Positions 24,603 to 32,444 of a stretch of 64,000 nucleotides of DNA are shown piece by piece. Every line of letters begins with the position of its first letter. The stretch's first letter is position 1. Below the pieces are notes generated by a model, which had not been told where the DNA came from, ran no database searches, and saw only the letters and a list, made by a program, of their open reading frames with translations. The stretch lies in assembly GCA_000733415.1 (NCBI GenBank), contig KL662191.1, positions 3,912,091 to 3,976,090 of the forward strand, in the 5' to 3' direction. This DNA is from [Leptolyngbya] sp. JSC-1. Lineage in GTDB: Bacteria > Cyanobacteriota > Cyanobacteriia > Elainellales > Elainellaceae. The translations under genes and the position numbers were made by a program.

Positions 24603-25436
24603 GTGAAAACCAATACCCTTACCCAGTTTGCTTCTGAGTTGCAGCATTGGCTCCATCAAACTGAGGCGGCCTTGCCCGTCTCGCTGCAAAAGCAACTCCA
24701 GCGGCTGATTCATCGGACCACGACTGCAAAGGGCTGGCTGTGGGCAGGGCTGGGTTTCCTGCTGCTGTGGGTTTGGATCTGGCAGTGGGTGTTGTCGATT
24801 GCCGTGGGGCTGAGCGTGATGGTGGGGGTGTATCTGGCGCAGCAAGGCCGGTTCAAGCTGTCTTGGCGGGGCTGGCAAAAGCTATGGCATCGCTCGAATC
24901 GGGCAACGACGTTGGCAGCGATGGCTGGTCTACTGGCGCTGGGCAGCACCTATTTAGCCACAGCGGTTTGGATCGAGTCGGATCAGCACTGGCTGGCTAC
25001 GAGCATTGTGCTGGAGGGATTTGGCATCCTGGCGATCTTTGGCCTCCTGGTTTGGCAAATGCTGAACCGCCAATTTCAACAGCAGGATCAGGGAAACGAG
25101 CAGTTTCAAAAACTTCTGGCCAATTTATCTCATGCCGATCCGCTGAAACGATTGATTGCCGTGCGCCAGTTGACCCAGGCAGTCCTGAATCCGGTTGCTT
25201 CTCAGGCTGGGGTATTGATGGCCCCAGAGCATTTGGCTGAGTGTTTTCGCTTGATGCTGGACCGGGAGACTGAGCCTTTGGTGTGCAGTGCCTTGATGGA
25301 AAGCCTGCAACGCCTCAATCCAACCCGTCAGTTAGCAGCGTCGCGACTGAGTCCGATGTCTGCTCGTCCGGTTGGCAAAGCGCCTCATCTGCGGTTTAGC
25401 GAGGACTATGGAGAAGCCGATTACGGTGAAGAATAG
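24603..25436 (+). CDS. Membrane protein with ARM-type C-terminal region
   Basis: 277 residues from a GTG at 24603. The N-terminus is amphipathic, followed by hydrophobic segments near residues 44-60, 63-80, 101-122 and 130-150. A cytosolic helical part follows (LANLSHADPLKRLIAVRQLT, and LMLDRETEPLVCSALMESLQ) that resembles HEAT/ARM repeats. Cyanobacterial homologues are named armadillo-type fold proteins. The C-terminal tail is acidic and ends with the near-repeat DYGEADYGEE. No catalytic motif; function unknown. No strong ribosome-binding site. Confidence 0.68.
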   Translation: MKTNTLTQFASELQHWLHQTEAALPVSLQKQLQRLIHRTTTAKGWLWAGLGFLLLWVWIWQWVLSIAVGLSVMVGVYLAQQGRFKLSWRGWQKLWHRSNRATTLAAMAGLLALGSTYLATAVWIESDQHWLATSIVLEGFGILAIFGLLVWQMLNRQFQQQDQGNEQFQKLLANLSHADPLKRLIAVRQLTQAVLNPVASQAGVLMAPEHLAECFRLMLDRETEPLVCSALMESLQRLNPTRQLAASRLSPMSARPVGKAPHLRFSEDYGEADYGEE

Positions 25437-25530
25437 TTGAGGTTTGTATCGAGGTTTGCGATCTCAGGGTTTGGCTTTAAAGCTATAAGTGAGTCCTTTC
25501 AGCTATTAACCCCATTGCAAAACTCGTCTT

Positions 25531-27408
25531 ATGGATCGTTTCTTTACTGTTCAAACCCTCTCGCAAACTCCAAACCCGCAGCAGATTATCTACGCGGCAA
25601 TGCACCAAGACTATGCCGAGAATTTTGTCTGGGACGAGCGCGAGCATTTTCCCAACGAGGCGGATGCGGGAGCCATTGTCGTTAAACATCTGCTGGCCGG
25701 CAACCGGGGCCATTACGGACCGCTAGAACATCCGCAAATTGTTCTTAACTGCGGCTTTTTCCCCCACTCGACAATGCAGCAGATTCGGACTCACAGGGTC
25801 GGCGTCTCCTTTGATGTTCAGTGTCTGGCTGGAGATACGGAAGTCACCTTTCTTCACGCATCAGGTCGTCTTAGAAAAATCAAAATCTCTAAACTGTACG
25901 ATTTATGGGCCAATGGCGAAGCAGCCATCCGCAAGCGGAAGATTCGCGGGCGTCACGGTGAGCCTCCTGGCCTCTATCGCAGAGATTGCAAAACTCGGCT
26001 CAGAAACATGAAGCTGCGAGTCCTGAATGAAGAGACCGGCATCTTTGAAATTGGCCATATCCAAGAAGTTTTTGATCAAGGAATCCAGCCAGTCTATCGG
26101 CTCACCTTAGAGGATGGCAAAACGCTAGATTGCACAGAAAATCATCGCCTGTTCACGAGCAAGGGTTGGCAAACCATGAAAGACGCAACAGGTCTGATGG
26201 TTGACGCAAACCGAGAGGTAATTGGCTACACGCAAACTTGCTATTTAATGGCCAATGGCGTGATTGTAAGCGAAGGGCTATATCGCAATAAAGAATGGCT
26301 ACAACAGCGCTTGCAAGCTGGTTTAACTGCAAGGCAAATTGCCGCTGAAGCAGGCTGCTCGATTGAGGCCGTGAAAAAGTGGGTATATGCCTATGGACTA
26401 CGACTGAATAAGGCTAAGTTGGGTACTCTCAACCCATGGAATCGAGGGCTGAAGAGCGCTTACCGCCTGAATCTGACTCCAGAAAAGCGCCGGGAGCGAC
26501 GCGAGCGCAGCAGACAGATTACCCGTCGAGGCCCAGACAGCAACTTTTGGAAAGGCGGCGTCACTGAAGAGCGGGTTGCAATTGGTGCATGGACTCGTAC
26601 TATTGCTCCTCAGATTCACGAGAAATTTGACTACACCTGTCAGCGTTGCGGGATTCGAGGTGGAACACTCCATGCCCATCATCTTCTGCCTGTCTATGCC
26701 TGTCCTGAAAAAGCTTTCGATCCGGCTAATTTGGTCACGCTTTGTAAAACTTGCCATGAGTTCATTCACCAGCAAAACCAGGAATTGAGCTTTGCCCAGA
26801 CATTTGTCCCCATTCAAGCCCTGCCTCAAAAACCTAAACCTAGAGGCAACAAGCTGAAAGCGCATCCAGTGAAAGTGGTGCAAATCAAGTATTTAGGTTT
26901 GCAGCGAACGTATGATCTGGAGGTTGCTGGAGAGTGGCACAATTTTGTGGCTAATGGTGTCGTGGTTCACAACTCGTTTCGTTACACCGGCAGCCGCATC
27001 ATCGATGTGGTCGAAGGCAAACGCGACATCGAAGAAGTCTTTTATCTGCGTCCAGTTGGCTCCTATAGCGACCGTCAAGGCAAACGCTACGACTATACCG
27101 AAGACTTGCGGCAGCAAGATTTGGACTGGTGCCTCAAAGCCTGCTATCGCTACGCCGAACGGATTCAGCAAGGCTTTTCAGAAGAACATGCCCGTGGCAT
27201 CATTCCCTTCGATGTGCGGCAGCATTGGGTGATGTCGGCAAACGTGCGCTCTCTGATGCATTTGCTTGACTTACGGTGGAAGCTAGATGCCCAGCTCGAA
27301 GCCCAACAATTATGTGAGCTGATCTGGAAATCGTTCAAAGAATGGGTACCCGCCATTGCCGAGTGGTACGAAGCCAACCGCGCCAAAAAAGCCAGACTTG
27401 CGCCCTAA
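25531..27408 (+). CDS. thyX: Flavin-dependent thymidylate synthase ThyX, interrupted by an intein
   Basis: A 625-residue precursor. Residues 1-97 and 482-625 join to a 241-residue ThyX, which makes dTMP from dUMP using FAD and methylene-THF. N-extein features are YGPLEHPQIVLNCG and STMQQIRTHRVGVSFDVQ. The C-extein starts SFRYTGSRIID and carries HWVMSANVRSLMHLLDLR, typical of the dUMP-binding end. The intein lies between Q97 and S482, inside the ThyX signature. Without splicing the active site would be broken, so activity depends on the intein. No thyA is seen in the window. Confidence 0.95.
   Translation: MDRFFTVQTLSQTPNPQQIIYAAMHQDYAENFVWDEREHFPNEADAGAIVVKHLLAGNRGHYGPLEHPQIVLNCGFFPHSTMQQIRTHRVGVSFDVQCLAGDTEVTFLHASGRLRKIKISKLYDLWANGEAAIRKRKIRGRHGEPPGLYRRDCKTRLRNMKLRVLNEETGIFEIGHIQEVFDQGIQPVYRLTLEDGKTLDCTENHRLFTSKGWQTMKDATGLMVDANREVIGYTQTCYLMANGVIVSEGLYRNKEWLQQRLQAGLTARQIAAEAGCSIEAVKKWVYAYGLRLNKAKLGTLNPWNRGLKSAYRLNLTPEKRRERRERSRQITRRGPDSNFWKGGVTEERVAIGAWTRTIAPQIHEKFDYTCQRCGIRGGTLHAHHLLPVYACPEKAFDPANLVTLCKTCHEFIHQQNQELSFAQTFVPIQALPQKPKPRGNKLKAHPVKVVQIKYLGLQRTYDLEVAGEWHNFVANGVVVHNSFRYTGSRIIDVVEGKRDIEEVFYLRPVGSYSDRQGKRYDYTEDLRQQDLDWCLKACYRYAERIQQGFSEEHARGIIPFDVRQHWVMSANVRSLMHLLDLRWKLDAQLEAQQLCELIWKSFKEWVPAIAEWYEANRAKKARLAP
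25822..26973 (+). mobile_element. Intein with HNH homing endonuclease in ThyX
   Basis: 384 residues (precursor 98-481). Block A starts with C98 in CLAGDTEVTF. Block B is DCTENHRLFTSKGW. The C-terminal blocks are RTYDLEVAGEWHNF and NGVVVHN, ending H480-N481 before the +1 serine S482, so all splicing residues are present. Between them lie a helix-turn-helix segment (ARQIAAEAGCSIEAVKKW, about residues 265-283) and an HNH nuclease with CQRC (370-373), HAHH (381-384), N400 and CKTCH (405-409). Both the splicing and the endonuclease parts look intact. Confidence 0.95.
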
Positions 27409-27419
27409 TTCGCCAGACG

Positions 27420-27995
27420 CTAGAGGATGCCCTGTAAATCCAAAACAAATCCAGGCAGCACCGCTTCTCCAGAAAGTTGGGTGGGAGCGGTGAGCACCTG
27501 TTTCGGCTGACCCGGTTGATAAATTTCTACCTGTTGCCCCTGAGGATTGAGCAACCAGCCCAAGCGAGCACCATTAGCTATATATTCCTGCATTTTGGCC
27601 TGTAGCGAACTGAGGCTATCGCTTTCGGAGCGTAATTCGACCACAAAATCAGGACAGAGGGGTGGAAAGGTGCGGCGTTCTTCGGGAGTCAGGGCATTCC
27701 AACGGGATAGGGCGATCCAAGCAGCATCGGGGGAGCGAAACGCACCGTTCGGCAACTGAAACATCGTGGAAGAGTCAAACGCCTCGCCGGTACCATCTTG
27801 GTCCGACCAGTTGCCCAACCGCTGAGTTAGCTTACGATTGCGGCTACCGCTCTCTCCTCCGGTCGGCGACATCACGACTAATTCTCCGGCTGCGGTTCGT
27901 TCCAGTTTGGTATCTGGGTTGGCTTGGCAGAGGGCATAAAACTGGTCAGGTGTGAGGGACAGCAGCGGCTGTAAATTCAGAGTGATGGCTGTCAT
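27420..27995 (-). CDS. Uma2 family (DUF820) PD-(D/E)XK endonuclease-like protein
   Basis: 191 residues. The family pattern is present: LERTAAGELVVMSPTGGESG, the strand with SPDAAWIALSRW, CPDFVVELRSESDSL as the D...ExK-like core, and LGWLLNPQGQQVEIYQPG at the end. This fold is a restriction-endonuclease-like nuclease, hugely expanded in cyanobacteria, with unproven function. It lies tail to tail with thyX, 11 bp apart, and shows no sign of belonging to a restriction system. Confidence 0.9.
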   Translation of the reverse strand: MTAITLNLQPLLSLTPDQFYALCQANPDTKLERTAAGELVVMSPTGGESGSRNRKLTQRLGNWSDQDGTGEAFDSSTMFQLPNGAFRSPDAAWIALSRWNALTPEERRTFPPLCPDFVVELRSESDSLSSLQAKMQEYIANGARLGWLLNPQGQQVEIYQPGQPKQVLTAPTQLSGEAVLPGFVLDLQGIL

Positions 27996-28091
27996 AATGG
28001 CGTTGCTCGCTTCACTCAGGTTACATACACTATAAATCTTTGCCCTTACATCTCAGAAAATACATTCAAAAACCGCCAGCGGAAAGCCACG

Positions 28092-29282
28092 ATGCGTCTC
28101 AGCTTTTGCATGATCGTCAAAAACGAAGCAGAAAACCTGGCTCGCTGCCTCACTAGCGTCCAGCCCATTGCCGATGAACTGATCGTGCTAGACACCGGCT
28201 CCACCGATGACACCGTCACGATTGCCGAATCGTTGGGTGCAAGCGTGCACCATTTTACCTGGACTAATGATTTCTCTGCGGCTCGCAACTATGCTTTGCA
28301 GTTTGTCAGCGGCGATTGGGTGCTGGTGCTCGATGCAGATGAGGTATTGGTGCCAGCAGCAATTCCGGTACTTCGACAAGCGATGCAGCAGGAAAACGCG
28401 CTTGTAATCAATCTGATCCGGCAGGAGGTGGGTGCCACCCAGTCGCCCTATTCGCTCGTGTCCCGGTTGTTTCGCCGTCATCCTCAAGTGTATTTCTCTC
28501 GCCCCTATCACGCGATGGTCGATGATAGCGTGGCGGCCCTGCGCCAAACCGAACCTGATTGGCAGGTGATTGACTGTGCCCAAGTCGCGATTTTGCACTA
28601 TGGCTATGAGCCAGGCGCAATTGCTAGCCGCAATAAGATCGAAAAAGCCCGATCGACGATGGAAGGGTTTCTGGCAGACCATCCCAACGATCCCTATGTG
28701 TGCAGCAAGCTAGGAGCGCTTTACGTCCAAATGGGAGACTGGCAGCAAGGCATGGTGCTGTTGCAGCGCGGTTTATCCCAACCTACGGATGCACCCGTCT
28801 GCTACGAGTTGCACTATCACCTTGGCATTGCCTACAGTCAGTTAAAAAATTATCAGCAGGCGGAATTGCACTATCGCCGCGCCATCGCCCAGCCAATTCT
28901 GGACTCCTTGAAGCTGGGAGCCTACAACAACTTAGGCAACTTGCTGCAAGCTAGAGGTGATTTCATTCATGCTGAGCAGCTCTACCGCACCTGTTTAACC
29001 ATCGACCCCAACTTTGCCATCGGCCACTACAACTTGGGCATGACCCTAAAGGCAATGGGCCAAATGGAGGCAGCGGTTGCCCACTATCAAACAGCAATTC
29101 AGCTCAATCCCAACTATGCCGAGGCGTATCAAAATCTCGGCGTCGTGCTGCTCAAACTCGGCAACGTCCCCCAAAGTTTAGCAGCCTTCCGGCAGGCGAT
29201 TCGCTGCCACGAGCAGCAAAACAACTTCAGCGAAGCCAAGCGCCTACGGCAAGGACTAACAGAGATGGGATTTCAAGTCTAA
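28092..29282 (+). CDS. Family 2 glycosyltransferase fused to TPR repeats
   Basis: 396 residues. The N-terminal GT2 domain (about 1-200) has MIVKNEAENLARCL, DELIVLDTGSTDDTV and the metal site VLVLDADEVL. The C-terminal half consists of tetratricopeptide repeats, seen as LGAYNNLGNLLQARGDFIHA, IGHYNLGMTLKAMGQMEAAV and AEAYQNLGVVLLKLGNVPQS. Such fusions are common in cyanobacteria and other bacteria; the TPR part probably holds the acceptor or partner proteins. Substrate unknown. Single gene. Confidence 0.92.
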   Translation: MRLSFCMIVKNEAENLARCLTSVQPIADELIVLDTGSTDDTVTIAESLGASVHHFTWTNDFSAARNYALQFVSGDWVLVLDADEVLVPAAIPVLRQAMQQENALVINLIRQEVGATQSPYSLVSRLFRRHPQVYFSRPYHAMVDDSVAALRQTEPDWQVIDCAQVAILHYGYEPGAIASRNKIEKARSTMEGFLADHPNDPYVCSKLGALYVQMGDWQQGMVLLQRGLSQPTDAPVCYELHYHLGIAYSQLKNYQQAELHYRRAIAQPILDSLKLGAYNNLGNLLQARGDFIHAEQLYRTCLTIDPNFAIGHYNLGMTLKAMGQMEAAVAHYQTAIQLNPNYAEAYQNLGVVLLKLGNVPQSLAAFRQAIRCHEQQNNFSEAKRLRQGLTEMGFQV

Positions 29283-29429
29283 GTCAAACGCCCTAATTCA
29301 ATTAAACTTCTGCTCATTAGCTTGTTAGACCAACTAGGTTTTGAGTTCAAGTTTTGGGCAACCCCATCTGCGTTGTTATTTTTTGGTCTAGGTAATGCTT
29401 CATTGTTAGAAAAGGGAAACTCGACTGTA

Positions 29430-29648
29430 CTAGGCATGAGTAGATGCCTCTCGGTCATCCTGAATCATTTGCATCAGAATGTCTGCGGCTTCTGTTGCAT
29501 CGTAGGGCGACCAAACCGGATACTCTGACGCAGAAAAGATAACTTGTAGCTCGGCCTCCGGGATTTGTGCAGCTAGGAGTTTGAAGAGTGATAATTTGTC
29601 TGACTGGCTCAGATTGTTGACCAGAGGAATTAACTCAGCAAGAGACAT
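29430..29648 (-). CDS. Orphan antitoxin-like small protein
   Basis: 72 residues from ATG 29648. Begins MSLAELIPLVNNLSQSDKLS with a helix typical of small cyanobacterial proteins thought to be type II antitoxins, and contains the recurring PVWSPYDATEAADILMQMI motif before an acidic tail. An alternative start 66 bp upstream would add a non-conserved stretch. No toxin gene (RelE/ParE or PIN type) lies on either side. Family assignment rests on remembered similarity. Confidence 0.6.
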   Translation of the reverse strand: MSLAELIPLVNNLSQSDKLSLFKLLAAQIPEAELQVIFSASEYPVWSPYDATEAADILMQMIQDDREASTHA

Positions 29649-29780
29649 AGCTTGAGCGCCCAGACATGCGAGAATACCTTGATCATAGGCGATTCGTGAG
29701 GTACGGTCTGACAACCCCTTTGCACACCAACCGTATCGGGTTGGTCGGGCTGATCAATCGACTTGATTTCAAACCTTAAA

Positions 29781-29796
29781 ACTCAAAACTCAAAAC
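29781..29796. repeat. ACTCAAA heptamer repeat (2 units plus)
   Basis: Two units of ACTCAAA plus a partial one, just downstream of the stop codon of the minus-strand HAD gene. Same unit as at 24095. Confidence 0.88.
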
Positions 29797-29805
29797 TTAG
29801 TTCCC

Positions 29806-30534
29806 CTACCCCTCCACACTCTCCACTAGCGGTTTCTCTCCCGCAAACACCTGTCGCACCCGCTCAAACTCCAAATCCGACAAGTAATCTACAGCCCAGT
29901 TCGCCTGCCGCTGCATCATGTGAAATGGGTAGGAATTGGCTACACCCACCACCTGCATTCCGGCGGCTTTAGCGGCTTGAATTCCCGCTGGCGTATCTTC
30001 GATTGCCAAACACTCGGATGGTTTGAGATTCAGTCCCAGATAACGCTGATTTAACCGCTCGACTGCGAGCAAGTAGCCGGTTGGATCGGGTTTGCTGACT
30101 CGGATGTCATCGCCGGCCACAATTATCGAGAAATACGGGGCCAACTCTAGCCGGGTTAACACCAGCTCGATTTCGGTCCGCACAGCTCCACTCACAACCG
30201 CCATCGGCAACTGGGCAGCTCGGATTTGAAAAATCAGATCGGTCAGTCCGGCATAGCTGGGTAGCGTTTCCAGGTTGGCCAACTGTTCGGCATAGGCCCG
30301 CGACTTTCGGGCAATCAGGTTATTCAGATACTCATCAGTGACAACTCGCCCCCGCCGCGCTAGCAGTTCCGTCAGACAAACTCGATCGCTGCGGCCCAAA
30401 CAGACTTCCCGAAACTCTTCTGATTTGGGACGCAAGTTTTCTTCGATTAAAATCTGCTCTAGCAACCTCTGGTGCAGCGGCTCGTCGTTGATAATCACGC
30501 CATTGAAATCAAACAGAACCGCTTTCAAAGCCAT
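29806..30534 (-). CDS. HAD-superfamily phosphatase (beta-phosphoglucomutase-like subgroup)
   Basis: 242 residues. HAD motif I is FDFNGVIINDEPLH, with asparagine at the usual second aspartate (DxN). Motif II is AVVSGAVRTE, motif III KPDPTGYL and motif IV AIEDTPAGIQAAKAAG. A helical cap lies between I and II. The aspartate-to-asparagine change in motif I (F-D-F-N-G) is found in some members of this cyanobacterial group; it may lower or alter activity. Substrate unknown, probably a sugar phosphate or small phosphoester. Confidence 0.88.
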   Translation of the reverse strand: MALKAVLFDFNGVIINDEPLHQRLLEQILIEENLRPKSEEFREVCLGRSDRVCLTELLARRGRVVTDEYLNNLIARKSRAYAEQLANLETLPSYAGLTDLIFQIRAAQLPMAVVSGAVRTEIELVLTRLELAPYFSIIVAGDDIRVSKPDPTGYLLAVERLNQRYLGLNLKPSECLAIEDTPAGIQAAKAAGMQVVGVANSYPFHMMQRQANWAVDYLSDLEFERVRQVFAGEKPLVESVEG

Positions 30535-30729
30535 AGGTTATCTAGTCTTCGCGTACCGCAACTGCTAATCCTGAACCTGCGAGGATTATATCGTTTTATA
30601 TCACGCCTTTCCGTTGGTCTGTTTCCCCTCGCTGTACTCAATGCGCGATGGAGCTGAATTCGGATTATGGTTGAAGGTATTCTAAATTACCGATAAATCA
30701 GGTTACAGACAGAAGGTATAGAAGGCAGT

Positions 30730-31644
30730 ATGACGGTAGCGGACCATTCTCGCAAAGAAGTAATTGGGATTGATTTGGGCGGTAGTGCCATCAAACTGGG
30801 ACGGTTCGATGCAGAGGGGAATTGCTTGCAGTCGCTTAGCGTGGCAACGCCCCAACCCGCCCATCCAGAAGCGGTGCTGACAGCAATGGTAGCCGCGATT
30901 GCACAAATTGACCCAGACGGTAAAACCGTGGCCATCGGCGTCGGGACTCCAGGTCCGGCAGATGCAGCAGGTCGAATTGCGCGAGTGGCAATTAACTTAA
31001 CCAATTGGCATGATGTTCCACTGGCCGATTGGTTGGAAGCAAAAACCGGCAAACCAACCGTGCTTGCCAACGATGCCAATTGTGCCGGCATGGGGGAATA
31101 TTGGCTGGGGGCAGGTCGCCACTTTCAGCACCTGATTTTGCTGACCTTGGGCACGGGCGTCGGCGGTGCCGTAATCCTAAACGGCAAACTGTTTACCGGA
31201 CATGACGGCGCAGCAGGCGAACTGGGCCTGATTACCCTCAACCCAGATGGCCCCGAATGCAACAGCGGCAATAACGGCTCGCTGGAGCAGTACGCCTCCG
31301 TTCGGGCAATTCGGCGACGCACCGGACTAGAACCCGATCAACTAGGCGCAAGAGCCAGAGCAGGCGATCCAGAAGCCCTAGCGTTTTGGCAAGCTTACGG
31401 ACGTGATTTGGGTGCCGGTTTAGCCAGTTTGGTCTATATCCTGACCCCAGAAGCCATCATTATCGGTGGCGGAGTCAGTGCCAGCGCCGAGTTTTTCTTT
31501 CCGACGGTGTGGCAAGAATTAGAGCGGCGGGTACTGCCCAGCTCTCGCTCCAAACTTCAGTTGCTAAAAGCCGAACTCGGCAATCAAGCTGGCATTGTGG
31601 GAGCCGCAAAGTTGGCATGGCAGAAGCGATCTGGGAATCTTTAA
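30730..31644 (+). CDS. ROK family sugar kinase (glucokinase-like)
   Basis: 304 residues. N-terminal phosphate-binding loop IGIDLGGSAIKLGRFD, LANDANCAGMGEYWLGAGR with the catalytic aspartate, the adenosine loop LTLGTGVGGAVIL, AAGELGLITL and ILTPEAIIIGGGVSASAEFF are all present. The zinc motif CxCGxxGCxE of many ROK proteins is reduced to ECNSGNNGSLEQ with one cysteine. Likely phosphorylates glucose or a related hexose. No sugar transporter is adjacent, and there is no DNA-binding domain, so it is not a ROK repressor. Confidence 0.9.
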   Translation: MTVADHSRKEVIGIDLGGSAIKLGRFDAEGNCLQSLSVATPQPAHPEAVLTAMVAAIAQIDPDGKTVAIGVGTPGPADAAGRIARVAINLTNWHDVPLADWLEAKTGKPTVLANDANCAGMGEYWLGAGRHFQHLILLTLGTGVGGAVILNGKLFTGHDGAAGELGLITLNPDGPECNSGNNGSLEQYASVRAIRRRTGLEPDQLGARARAGDPEALAFWQAYGRDLGAGLASLVYILTPEAIIIGGGVSASAEFFFPTVWQELERRVLPSSRSKLQLLKAELGNQAGIVGAAKLAWQKRSGNL

Positions 31645-31828
31645 GCATCAGTTGTAAAACTGTCACAGTTCCCCTGTTCCAAGGTTTCTCGTAAGCGCTA
31701 GGATGCAATGGTAAGGGGTGATACATTCTACCAATTGACAGCCTTTGGCAAACGTTTTGTTTTTAATCAGCCTTCTATTCAGCATTTCATTAGCTTCAGC
31801 ATATACCCCTGCCTGAAGGAGGAGCACT

Positions 31829-32230
31829 ATGAAACGATCCATCGATTGGGTGCTCATACCCACTGCGCTTGCTGCCACATTAGCCATCACCACGGTTGCT
31901 GCTGCCGACACAGTGCAAACTCCCCTCGCTTCAGCCGTGACCGTATCGGGCAGTTCTGGGCAAAATCAAAGTCAGTGTGGCTTTAACACTGGCTCACCCA
32001 CACAAGTTATTGTGGTGAACCAACCCACTCCCCTACGCTTCAAAGTCCAAAGCCAAGGCCAACCCACGCTCTGGATCACCGGTCCGGTCGAACGCTGCGT
32101 CATGGCAGATGGCTCAGCCGGCGGCAATATTGAGGTACCGGGCGTATGGCAACCGGGAACCTATTCGGTCTACGTCGGCAACCAAATTCAGGGCGGACAA
32201 CCCTACACACTGTCGATCATTCCAGAATAA
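31829..32230 (+). CDS. Secreted protein of unknown function
   Basis: 133 residues with a clear signal peptide (basic start MKRSID, hydrophobic core to about residue 24, AAA cleavage region). The mature part is polar and beta-rich, with two cysteines (CGFNTG and ERCVMADGS) that may form a disulfide, and ends GQPYTLSIIPE. A strong AAGGAGG ribosome-binding site lies six bases before the ATG, which supports high expression. It resembles small exported proteins of cyanobacteria; no enzyme motif is seen. Confidence 0.75.
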   Translation: MKRSIDWVLIPTALAATLAITTVAAADTVQTPLASAVTVSGSSGQNQSQCGFNTGSPTQVIVVNQPTPLRFKVQSQGQPTLWITGPVERCVMADGSAGGNIEVPGVWQPGTYSVYVGNQIQGGQPYTLSIIPE

Positions 32231-32444
32231 TTTCAGCTCTGACTGCTGACTCCGGTTCGGCTGAGCGTTCGACTGATTTTTCTGGCCCCATAGGGGCAGT
32301 GCTCACGCCGAAGTCTCACCGTCGCTCGCGGAGTGCGTTCCACGAACGAAGCCTGACTCCTGCCAGATCAGTTACAACAATTCTGGACTGGACGCTGCTA
32401 AGATCCAGCTAATCAATCAAAGAGTTACTGGTTTGTCCTGATCC

